Origin: DAOMFM01 sp035429825
Lineage (GTDB): Bacteria; Acidobacteriota; Blastocatellia; UBA7656; JADIYM01
Assembly (NCBI GenBank): GCA_044224215.1
Contig: JBGAKX010000146.1
Location: forward strand, 1-10,756
Reading direction: 5' to 3'
DNA: 10,756 nucleotides
Shown: one piece after another, positions 5,837 through 10,756 of the stretch
Position numbering within the stretch: position 1 is the stretch's first letter
Layout: every line of letters starts with the position of its first letter
Made by a program: the position numbers and the translations under genes
Notes under the pieces: model-generated
Told to the model about the DNA's origin: nothing
What the model saw: the letters and a program-made list of their open reading frames with translations, nothing else
Databases searched by the model: none

Positions 5837-6752
5837 CATCCTCGACCACGGCGGCATCGACGAGCCGAGGCCATCGCGATTCCGGTGGATTCTTGCCGGC
5901 TCGGTCGCGGCGCATGCGCTGGTCATGACAGTGTTTGTTGCGACGTACCTGTGGGGGCTCACGCTCAAGTTCGGGTCGATCTCGTTCGAGGATACGGGCG
6001 AAGAAGCACATTACAAGGTCGCGATGATCGACCGCACCAAGCCTCTCATCCTTCCGAAGGGTTTCTTTGCAATCGTCCAACCGCCCGAGAAGAAGCCCGA
6101 GCCCGAGCGCAAGCGGGATGACGGCAAGGCCGAGAAGGCCGACGACAAGAAGACGGACGACAAGGGCAAGGACGACGAAACGAAGCCCGGCGGCACGACC
6201 GCCACGGTCGACCCCACCAAGTTCGGCAAGATCAACACGCGCTCGCTGAAGCCGCACATACAGCAGATCTACGCGGCGTACGAACAGGGCCGTCTGACGG
6301 TCACCTCGTTCACCGTCACGGTCTCGTGCAAGGCGCTGCCAGACGGTTCGCTTGGCAACATACAGATCGCGCGTTCGTCGGGCGATCCGCTGATCGACGA
6401 GACGGCGTTGAACCTCTTCCGTGAGCTGAGCGACATGCACGCACTTGCGCCGCTGTCCGAGCTCAGTTCGCTGTCGATGTCGTTCGAGAAGACGCCGACA
6501 ACGGCGGCGCTTGTAGCCGTTGGGTTTGCCGACGATCCGAGCGTGACAAACATGATGGCCTTGCAGCTTCAGGGTATGAAGTTTCTTGCGCGCAAGACGA
6601 TGGCGAATCCGGACCAGACGCAGTTGCTCGAAAACACGCAGATCTCGTCATCGGGCAACCGCGTGTCGGTGCGGCTGGAGCTATCGAAGCAGATGGCGGG
6701 CGAGATGATGCGACGCAGTTTTGCAAATCAGCAGGCCAAGGCGGGGACGTAA
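5820..6752 (+). CDS. TonB-like membrane protein with an extra C-terminal domain
   Basis: This 310-residue protein has the layout of an energy transducer spanning the periplasm. A cytoplasmic N-terminus precedes one membrane helix (about 23-49) containing SVAAH (28-32); the S-x3-H pair at this place is the hallmark by which TonB contacts ExbB/ExbD. Residues 88-125 are a Pro-then-Lys/Asp/Glu linker. Residues about 140-200 resemble the TonB/TolA C-terminal fold (FTVTVSCKALPDGSLGNIQI, then SSGDPLIDETALNLFRE). Residues 200-310 are an additional domain I do not recognise, ending in a beta strand and a helix (NRVSVRLELSKQMAGEMMRR). The DNA in the linker is repetitive in Lys/Asp codons. An in-frame GTG at 5814 would add two residues; neither start has a Shine-Dalgarno sequence. 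No exbB, exbD or TonB-dependent receptor is in the window, so the partners are elsewhere or the role differs from uptake. Confidence 0.78.
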   Translation: MSGLYSILDHGGIDEPRPSRFRWILAGSVAAHALVMTVFVATYLWGLTLKFGSISFEDTGEEAHYKVAMIDRTKPLILPKGFFAIVQPPEKKPEPERKRDDGKAEKADDKKTDDKGKDDETKPGGTTATVDPTKFGKINTRSLKPHIQQIYAAYEQGRLTVTSFTVTVSCKALPDGSLGNIQIARSSGDPLIDETALNLFRELSDMHALAPLSELSSLSMSFEKTPTTAALVAVGFADDPSVTNMMALQLQGMKFLARKTMANPDQTQLLENTQISSSGNRVSVRLELSKQMAGEMMRRSFANQQAKAGT

Positions 6753-6761
6753 GTTCTTAAT

Positions 6762-6790
6762 GCAGAGCCGATCGCGTGAGCGATCGGTGG
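6762..6790 (+). repeat. Palindrome family A, copy 1 (left outer end)
   Basis: CCGATCGC and GCGATCGG (6768-6787) form an 8-bp stem with a GTGA loop, preceded by GCAGAG. It begins 9 nt after the stop codon of the TonB-like gene, so it may also protect or end that transcript, but no T run follows. Confidence 0.7.
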
Positions 6791-6821
6791 AGCCTGACGA
6801 CGCGTGCGACCTGCGGTTCCC

Positions 6822-6841
6822 CCGATCCCTGACGGGATCGG
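6822..6841 (-). repeat. Palindrome family A, copy 2
   Basis: CCGATCCC and GGGATCGG form an 8-bp stem with a 4-nt loop (GTCA on the minus strand). The flank, GTTCCCC before and GCTGCAG after, matches copy 3 in the same orientation about 403 bp away. Confidence 0.7.
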
Positions 6842-6895
6842 CGCTGCAGTGCCTTTGAGCGATCGGGGTGATCTCGAGGCTCGGAAGCGATACGA

Positions 6896-6912
6896 GCACC
6901 CCGAAGGGGTGC
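6896..6912 (+). repeat. Palindrome family B, copy 1
   Basis: GCACCCCGAAGGGGTGC is a perfect 7-bp stem with a GAA loop. Copy 2, at 7124-7140, is its exact reverse complement. Confidence 0.7.
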
Positions 6913-6922
6913 GCCACAATAG

Positions 6923-6958
6923 CCGGGGGTCGAGGAGCAAAGCGACGACGACCCCCGG
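6923..6958 (+). repeat. Palindrome family C, copy 1
   Basis: CCGGGGGTCG (6923-6932) pairs with CGACCCCCGG (6949-6958) across a 16-nt loop. The flanking AATAG and the inner GGAGC and GCGACGACG are shared, inverted, with copy 2. Confidence 0.7.
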
Positions 6959-6977
6959 AACGGCGCCAAGTTCGGTA

Positions 6978-6994
6978 GGACCCTGAAGGGGTCC
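6978..6994 (+). repeat. Palindrome family D, copy 1
   Basis: GGACCC and GGGTCC pair around TGAAG. The surrounding 37 bp (6972-7008) recur at 7162-7198 with 33 of 37 identical and a fixed offset of 190. Confidence 0.65.
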
Positions 6995-7035
6995 GGTTCC
7001 GACCTCGAGTGGTCGGGCCTGGTGCGCCGCGCCGG

Positions 7036-7054
7036 CCGACCCCTTCAGGGTCGG
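7036..7054 (-). repeat. Palindrome family D, copy 2 (inverted)
   Basis: CCGACCC pairs with GGGTCGG around CTTCA. On the minus strand it reads CCCTGAAGGGG like copies 1 and 3. The neighbouring CTACCGACC is the inverse of the GGTAG segment before copy 1. Confidence 0.65.
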
Positions 7055-7073
7055 CTACCGACCTTCGCTCAAA

Positions 7074-7113
7074 CCGGGGGTCGTCGTCGCGCTACGCGCT
7101 CCTTGACCCCCGG
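7074..7113 (-). repeat. Palindrome family C, copy 2 (inverted)
   Basis: CCGGGGGTC (7074-7082) pairs with GACCCCCGG (7105-7113). The loop has an inner GCG-CTA-CGC hairpin. It is the inverted partner of 6923-6958, carries the same CTATT/AATAG flank and is 4 nt longer. Confidence 0.7.
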
Positions 7114-7123
7114 CTATTCTCCG

Positions 7124-7140
7124 GCACCCCTTCGGGGTGC
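7124..7140 (-). repeat. Palindrome family B, copy 2 (inverted)
   Basis: GCACCCCTTCGGGGTGC is the exact reverse complement of 6896-6912, with a 7-bp stem. Confidence 0.7.
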
Positions 7141-7167
7141 TTCGAAGTAGACCTCACATGCTCGGTC

Positions 7168-7184
7168 GGACCCTGAAGGGATCC
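7168..7184 (+). repeat. Palindrome family D, copy 3 (stem damaged)
   Basis: This is a direct copy of 6978-6994 in which GGGGTCC has become GGGATCC. The A interrupts pairing with GGACCC, so this copy folds less well. Confidence 0.6.
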
Positions 7185-7221
7185 GGTTCCAGCCTCGAAC
7201 CGTCGCGCGATCCGCGGAGTT

Positions 7222-7250
7222 CCCCCGATCCCTTACGGGATCGGCTCTGC
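7222..7250 (-). repeat. Palindrome family A, copy 3 (right outer end)
   Basis: CCGATCCC and GGGATCGG (7225-7244) form an 8-bp stem, with the loop GTAA on the minus strand, followed by GGCTCTGC. It is the inverted match of the left end at 6762-6790. Confidence 0.7.
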
Positions 7251-7280
7251 GTCATGCGCCGGCGTGTTTCCCGGCCCGCC

Positions 7281-7309
7281 TTGATCGCGACCACCGATGG
7301 TGCTAGAAG
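7281..7309 (+). promoter_or_regulatory. Sigma-70-type promoter of the diheme cytochrome gene
   Basis: TTGATC (7281-7286) is followed by a 17-bp spacer and TAGAAG (7304-7309), with TGC directly before the -10 box, so it is also extended. The start point would be near 7316, giving a 5' leader of about 115 nt. It lies just outside the palindrome mosaic. This is the only promoter in the window with both boxes visible. Confidence 0.5.
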
Positions 7310-7407
7310 CGTTGTGCGCACCCGCGCACTCCCAGTCAGCCTCCTCCCGTAGAAGCAGTCCCCTCCCCCTTTGCGAGCAGGTCCCCTCAACACCATGGTC
7401 CCTCCCC

Positions 7408-7421
7408 CTCCCTACTAGGAG
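7408..7421 (+). promoter_or_regulatory. Shine-Dalgarno of the diheme cytochrome gene in a small hairpin after a C-rich leader
   Basis: AGGAG (7417-7421) lies 9 nt before the ATG. CTCC (7408-7411) just upstream can pair with GGAG (7418-7421). The 80 nt before it hold several further CCTCC/CTCCC blocks able to compete for the same site, so initiation may be tuned by leader folding. Confidence 0.35.
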
Positions 7422-7430
7422 TTACGAACC

Positions 7431-8669
7431 ATGAGATTGCTGAAGCTGTGCACGCTGGCGTGCATCCTGGCACTTGCGTGCCTGGGACTCCCGCCAGATC
7501 AGACCCTTGCTCGTGCGGAAGTCACGAGCACCGAAACCGCAACCGAGGCCCCGACGGGCTTTGACAACCTCACCAACGGCGTTCTGGATCAGGCCACGTT
7601 CGACGCCGTTCGAGAGACATTCGAGGACACCGAATCGATCGCGGATGGAATCGGGCCCGTCTACAACGCACTCTCCTGCACCGAATGCCACCAGAACCCC
7701 GTGACCGGGGGGAACAGCCAGGTGCTCGAGGTGCGCGCCGGCAAGTTCGCAAACGGCGTGTTCACCGATCACGTCGGCGGCTCGCTGATTCACAGCCGCG
7801 CGATCAACGCGGCGATCCAGGAACGAATCGGCGACGAGTACAACGTGCGGACGTTCCGTGCGTCACCGTCGGTGCTCGGGCTCGGATTCGTCGAGTCGAT
7901 CGCCGACCAGACGTTGATCAACATCGCAAACCTGCAGCCGCTACAATCGGGCGGCGTCATTCGAGGTCAGCTCGTAACGGTCGGCATCTTTGAGTCGCCC
8001 GGGGCGACTCGTATCGGCCGCTTTGGATGGAAGGACCAGCAGGCGAGTCTGTTCTCGTTCTCGGGCGACGCGTATGTCAACGAGATGGGCATCACGACGC
8101 CAATGTTCCCGGTCGAAAACACGTCGAACGGACGTCCGATCACGGATTTCGATCCGCTGCCGAACGATCCGGACGACGCAGACAATGACGACCTCGAGGC
8201 CTTCACGGACTTCATGCGCAGCACGAAGGCGCCGCCTCGCGACGCGGTGCTCGCCGCGACGCCTGATGCACAGGCGGGTGCGGTGATCTTCAACCAGATC
8301 GGCTGCGCGATCTGCCATACGACGTCGATCACGACAGCGCCTGCGGGAACGGTGCTGAACGGAGGGATGTTCACGGTGCCGATCGCCCTCGGCGACAAGA
8401 TCATCCATCCCTACAGCGATTTCGCGCTGCACGACGTAGGCACGGGCGACGGCATCGTCCAGGGATTCCCGTCGGCCCGCAACAAGGTCCGGACGTCGCC
8501 GCTGTGGGGACTGCGGACTCGCGGGCGGTTCATGCACGACGGGCTGTCCTTGACGATCAATGAAGCCGTGCTGAGGCACAGCAACGAAGCCGTCTTCGTC
8601 GCCTTCTCGTACAGGTTCCTTTCAACAACCCAGCGAAACCAGATTCAGACGTTCCTGAAGTCGCTGTAA
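7431..8669 (+). CDS. Exported diheme cytochrome c, DHOR (di-haem oxidoreductase) family
   Basis: This 412-residue periplasmic protein belongs to the DHOR/COG3488 family, often annotated as a thiol oxidoreductase or peroxidase-like protein; the true reaction is rarely known. It has an N-terminal hydrophobic signal (3-20), cleaved either near LARA (26-29) or, less likely, at Cys17 as a lipoprotein. Two heme-attachment sites are visible: CTECH (83-87), within the early GIGPVYNALSCTECHQNP typical of the family, and CAICH (292-296). Family motifs toward the C-terminus include HPYSDFALHDVGTGD, RTSPLWGLRTRGRFMHDGLSLTINEAV and a final helix. AGGAG lies 9 nt before the ATG, and a promoter with both boxes lies 122 nt upstream of the start codon. 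Two uncharacterised genes follow on the same strand after a strong hairpin. A role in periplasmic redox chemistry with the cytochrome encoded at 3428-3766 is only a guess. Confidence 0.9.
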   Translation: MRLLKLCTLACILALACLGLPPDQTLARAEVTSTETATEAPTGFDNLTNGVLDQATFDAVRETFEDTESIADGIGPVYNALSCTECHQNPVTGGNSQVLEVRAGKFANGVFTDHVGGSLIHSRAINAAIQERIGDEYNVRTFRASPSVLGLGFVESIADQTLINIANLQPLQSGGVIRGQLVTVGIFESPGATRIGRFGWKDQQASLFSFSGDAYVNEMGITTPMFPVENTSNGRPITDFDPLPNDPDDADNDDLEAFTDFMRSTKAPPRDAVLAATPDAQAGAVIFNQIGCAICHTTSITTAPAGTVLNGGMFTVPIALGDKIIHPYSDFALHDVGTGDGIVQGFPSARNKVRTSPLWGLRTRGRFMHDGLSLTINEAVLRHSNEAVFVAFSYRFLSTTQRNQIQTFLKSL

Positions 8670-8687
8670 CCGCGTCCGACGCAACCA

Positions 8688-8736
8688 CGGGCTTCTCGCT
8701 TCGATCATGTCACGACTGATCGAATCGAGGAGCCCG
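8688..8736 (+). promoter_or_regulatory. 20-bp hairpin that buries the Shine-Dalgarno of the next gene
   Basis: Bases 8688-8707 pair with 8717-8736 at 19 of 20 positions (one C-T mismatch, one G-T wobble) around a 9-nt loop. It starts 18 nt after the DHOR stop. The 3' strand contains AGGAG (8728-8732), the ribosome-binding site for the gene starting at 8743. The hairpin may both stabilise the DHOR mRNA end and shut off translation of the next gene. There is no T run after it, so it is not a classical intrinsic terminator. Confidence 0.65.
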
Positions 8737-8742
8737 TGACGC

Positions 8743-9705
8743 ATGAAACTTCCCGCTGCCGGTACCCATCCCGTCCGAACACCACAACCCACTCCCGATC
8801 CGTTCGTCGACGAATGGATCTCGGGAATCGAGGCGAGGCTCGCGTCGTCTGACGCCGCCACGCGCGCGGCGGCTCGCGACGAGATCGCGAGGTTGCTCGA
8901 TCCGTCTCCCGGGCCGTATGTCGCGCCGACACGGGACATGCTCGCGGCGCTTCGCGTGTCGATCGCGAACGGTGCGCTCGCGGACAATCCCGACGCGCAC
9001 CTCGCGTTCGCCAGGCTGTGCGAGCGCCAGCGCGACCCGCGCGGCGTGGAACGGTCGGTGGCGAGGGCGGTGCACCTTGCGCGCAAGATGACGCTCGCCA
9101 CCGACATTTCGGGGCGCAAGCGCGCGTCCGAGATCAACTTCGAGGCGACGAAGCTCTACGCGAGCATCGGCAAGCTCGACGAGGCGATGCACCGCCTTCG
9201 GGTCTCGAGATACCTGACCGTGACGCGGGATCAGAGACTCGGCCGCCTCGGCGTGCCGATCGCACCGCCGGCGCCCGGGGACGACGAGACGGCGCGAACG
9301 CGTGCTACGGCGATCGGCCCGCGATTCGAGGATCCGCCGCTCCCTCCGGAGTTGGCCGGGGAAGGCGAGTCGGGGCAGATGGTTCCTCCCACGATGCACG
9401 GACCGGTCCCGGTACCCGGGTTTCTCGTCATCGACCTGCTCAACACGATCGGCGCCACGGTCGGCGCGTGCCGAAAGCTGAGCGCATTGGCGGACTACAC
9501 CGCTCGCATCGACAGCAATCGGTTTCTCGAGAGGTTCTTCACGGCGCCGGACCGCCCGCGCCGGCTGGCCGACTTTCGGAATGAACAGCTGCGGCTCCTT
9601 CAGTCGCCCGATCCGACGGTCCGGCGCCGTGCCCGCGAGCTGCTCGCCGGAATCGCCTCCGAGAACGCAATCGAAGAGGCGGAGGCCTACTGGGGGGAGC
9701 CGTGA
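8743..9705 (+). CDS. Uncharacterised mostly helical protein
   Basis: I do not recognise this 320-residue protein. It has no signal peptide or membrane segment, so it is probably cytoplasmic. Residues about 20-165 look helical and include HEAT/TPR-like stretches (for example ARLASSDAATRAAARDEIARLL at 32-53, and an amphipathic Ala/Arg-rich stretch near 95-155). Residues about 171-222 are a Pro/Gly-rich linker, and about 225-320 is a second helical part ending in TVRRRARELLAGIASENAIEEAEAYW. A scaffold or protein-interaction role would fit but is not shown. AGGAG, 10 nt before the ATG, supports the start but sits inside a strong hairpin. Codon use (GC-rich third positions) matches the neighbours, and the long antisense frame is a shadow. 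It shares one base with the following gene, so the two are translated together. Confidence 0.75.
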   Translation: MKLPAAGTHPVRTPQPTPDPFVDEWISGIEARLASSDAATRAAARDEIARLLDPSPGPYVAPTRDMLAALRVSIANGALADNPDAHLAFARLCERQRDPRGVERSVARAVHLARKMTLATDISGRKRASEINFEATKLYASIGKLDEAMHRLRVSRYLTVTRDQRLGRLGVPIAPPAPGDDETARTRATAIGPRFEDPPLPPELAGEGESGQMVPPTMHGPVPVPGFLVIDLLNTIGATVGACRKLSALADYTARIDSNRFLERFFTAPDRPRRLADFRNEQLRLLQSPDPTVRRRARELLAGIASENAIEEAEAYWGEP

Positions 9706-10274
9706 TGGGCAGATTGCGGAACCCGATCGTCGTGGCATCGGTCCTCGCGACCCTGGCCGGAACGGTCGCGCTGACGGTCGCGATCTTCCTGTGGATCAAC
9801 GGCGGGCGAACCGTGCCGCCTCCGATTCCGTTCGACAACACGGCGTCAGGCACGGCGTGGGGAACGAGCCTCAACCGTGATGCGAACGGCATCTACCAGA
9901 TCGCGGAGCTCGGGGAACCGTGGGGCGCGATCGGCGTCAGGGATCTCGATTCGGAAGGTCTGCAGAACATTCCGCTGCGCGGAAGCCCGATCGTCCCGTC
10001 CCGCATCCGGAACGTCCTCGCAGTCCCCTTCAACGACGGTCGCTCGTTCCACGTGTGGTTCGAGGTGCGCGGGTTGTACTTCACGGTGCCGTCGCGGCAT
10101 CTGGCGATTGTCGACCACGGCTGGGTCAGATACACGGCGCGCGCCGTGACGCTCGGCTCGATGTGGCGAATCGACGTGCCACTCGCGCCCGACGAGGTCC
10201 TCGAGGTCCGGCGGCTGCTGCTCCACGGCGGGCCGGTTCCCGCGGCTGACTCTCGCCCCGAACCGCCCCGCTGA
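9705..10274 (+). CDS. Uncharacterised single-pass membrane protein
   Basis: This 189-residue protein is of unknown function. One N-terminal membrane helix (about 7-31, after the basic MGRLRN) anchors a soluble domain of about 155 residues that would face the periplasm, because the positive charges precede the helix. The soluble part is rich in predicted beta strands (for example NVLAVPF, SFHVWFEVRGLYFTV, WVRYTARAVTL, WRIDVPL) and has no Cys, heme motif or recognised catalytic set. The ATG at 9705 overlaps the stop of the preceding gene by one base (TGATG), with GGAG 5 nt before it. The GTG at 9702 is only 2 nt from GGAG and is less likely. Tight coupling suggests a joint function: a membrane protein with a soluble helical partner. 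Confidence 0.78.
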   Translation: MGRLRNPIVVASVLATLAGTVALTVAIFLWINGGRTVPPPIPFDNTASGTAWGTSLNRDANGIYQIAELGEPWGAIGVRDLDSEGLQNIPLRGSPIVPSRIRNVLAVPFNDGRSFHVWFEVRGLYFTVPSRHLAIVDHGWVRYTARAVTLGSMWRIDVPLAPDEVLEVRRLLLHGGPVPAADSRPEPPR

Positions 10275-10329
10275 CTGCGAACGCGGTCCGTCCGGCGCAT
10301 TCGCCCGGGGCAAAACCACCGGCGACTTG

Positions 10330-10338
10330 TGCTAAACT
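10330..10338 (+). promoter_or_regulatory. Extended -10 promoter of the Wzz-like gene, leaderless
   Basis: TGCTAAACT lies 10 nt before the GTG start, with no Shine-Dalgarno sequence between. It has the same arrangement as the glmM and hydrolase starts. It marks the beginning of a new transcription unit after the membrane protein gene. Confidence 0.45.
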
Positions 10339-10348
10339 CGCCGCTCTT

Positions 10349-10756
10349 GTGACGGACAGAATCGAACTCGACGCGAGTATTGCGGCCGTCCTGCGGCGCA
10401 AATGGCTCATTCTTGGTGGTGGAGTCGTGTGTGCGGCGCTTGCCGCGGGCTACACGCTGCTCGGGCCGCCGCGGTACACGACGACCGCGCTCGTCGAGGT
10501 CGGTCGCGTGATGGGCGCCGAGCTCGAGGATGCGTTTGCGATCGCGCAGACGGTCAATAGCCCGGGGTTTCAGGCTGCGGCGCGTGCGCGCGGCGGGGCA
10601 ACGGCAGGCGCGGTGAGTGCCGAGGCGTTGACCGGCGGTCAGGGCCGCCTCGAGCACCCGACACTCGTCCGCATCACTGCGACGGCCGCGACGCCGGACG
10701 GCGCGGTGGCGGCTGGAAACGCCGCGGTCGCCGAGCTTCTCGACCGGCAATCGCAG
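10349..10756 (+). CDS. Wzz-like polysaccharide chain-length/co-polymerase protein (5' part only)
   Basis: The open frame from GTG (10349-10351) runs 136 codons to the window edge without a stop. Wzz/PCP proteins set the length of O-antigen, capsule or exopolysaccharide chains at the inner membrane. The start matches the family: a short N-terminus ELDASIAAVLRRKW (6-19), a membrane helix (about 20-40, LILGGGVVCAALAAGYTLLG) and PPRYTTTALVEVG (41-53), the usual segment after the first membrane helix. The later part continues as the periplasmic domain, with TVRIT-like strands near 105-115. The second membrane helix, and any fused tyrosine kinase, would lie beyond the window. With the glycosyltransferase at the other end it hints at polysaccharide synthesis, but about 9 kb separates them. 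The ATG at about residue 55 is too internal to be the start. Confidence 0.72.
   Translation, partial: MTDRIELDASIAAVLRRKWLILGGGVVCAALAAGYTLLGPPRYTTTALVEVGRVMGAELEDAFAIAQTVNSPGFQAAARARGGATAGAVSAEALTGGQGRLEHPTLVRITATAATPDGAVAAGNAAVAELLDRQSQ

Larger units (their letters stand above)
6762..7250. repeat. Mosaic of nested palindromes, MITE-like, no gene
   Basis: About 490 bp between the TonB-like and DHOR genes contain roughly nine palindromes in four families. The outermost pair (6762-6790 and 7222-7250) are inverted copies matching at 25 of 29 positions. Inside lie two inverted copies of a GCACCCC hairpin, two inverted copies of a CCGGGGGTC hairpin and three copies of a CCCTGAAGGG element. The stretch 6896-7140 as a whole is one long imperfect inverted repeat centred near 7018. 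Open frames here are short, overlap on both strands and carry no domain. No target-site duplication is seen at the outer ends. It resembles extragenic palindromic clusters or a non-autonomous element; no transposase or RAYT gene is present. Confidence 0.8.

Noticed and set aside
5706..6440. Upstream extension of the hydrolase frame to a 603-residue protein
   Set aside because: The extra part is antisense to the TonB-like gene, has biased composition and no domain; the GTG at 5705 fits both homology and the promoter.
6768..6787. Intrinsic terminator for the TonB-like gene
   Set aside because: The stem is good but no T run follows, and the same hairpin recurs in the mosaic away from gene ends.
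6896..7140. CRISPR array
   Set aside because: The repeats are palindromes of four kinds in mixed orientation with no uniform repeat-spacer rhythm, and no cas gene is present.
6753..7396. Short open frames in the palindrome mosaic on both strands
   Set aside because: They overlap each other, follow the repeats and lack ribosome-binding sites or recognisable domains.
8622..9738. Long minus-strand frames opposite the 8743-9705 gene
   Set aside because: Arg-rich composition and no ribosome-binding site; the plus frame has a Shine-Dalgarno sequence, sensible codon use and coupling to the next gene.

Overview
The window is high-GC bacterial chromosome. It carries ordinary housekeeping and envelope genes on both strands, separated by intergenic DNA rich in RNA-type hairpins. 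I infer an Acidobacteriota-like organism (possibly Vicinamibacteria). The grounds are the high GC, the mixture of a diheme DHOR-type cytochrome, a TonB-like protein and an HpnB/CrtQ-like glycosyltransferase, and the mosaics of short palindromes. That placement is recalled resemblance, not a search result. No tRNA, rRNA, CRISPR array, transposase or phage gene was found.

Layout: 1-1129 (-) is an almost complete membrane family-2 glycosyltransferase. It is separated by a strong hairpin terminator (1203-1233) from an exported 3D-domain cell-wall protein at 1278-1859 (-). That gene has a structured 5' leader RNA (1890-1987) that I cannot assign to a known class. Diverging from it is glmM (2079-3425, +), which makes glucosamine-1-phosphate for peptidoglycan. 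The stop codons of glmM and a small periplasmic cytochrome c (3428-3766, -) lie only 2 nt apart. Upstream of the cytochrome, a terminator-like hairpin separates it from a Tat-exported ferritin-like protein (3851-4471, -). A YheT-type alpha/beta hydrolase (4629-5705, -) diverges from a TonB-like membrane protein (5820-6752, +).

From 6762 to 7250 there is no credible gene. The stretch is a dense mosaic of about nine palindromes in four families, arranged as nested inverted and direct repeats. It is followed by a good promoter (7281-7309) and a C-rich leader for an exported diheme cytochrome c of the DHOR family (7431-8669). Two uncharacterised genes follow (8743-9705 and 9705-10274). The ribosome-binding site of the first is buried in a 20-bp hairpin. 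The window ends in the start of a Wzz-like polysaccharide co-polymerase gene (10349 onward), which begins with GTG.

A recurring regulatory theme is an extended -10 box (TGnTAnnnT or close to it). In three cases (glmM, the hydrolase, the Wzz-like gene) it sits only 7-10 nt before the start codon with no Shine-Dalgarno sequence, suggesting leaderless mRNAs. Genes at 3766, 4471, 1859, 7431, 8743 and 9705 do have clear Shine-Dalgarno sequences, so both initiation modes appear to coexist. Functionally the window mixes envelope construction (glycosyltransferase, 3D protein, GlmM, Wzz-like) with periplasmic redox chemistry (monoheme cytochrome, ferritin-like protein, diheme cytochrome). I see no single multi-gene system that I would call new. 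The most unusual material is the non-coding structure.
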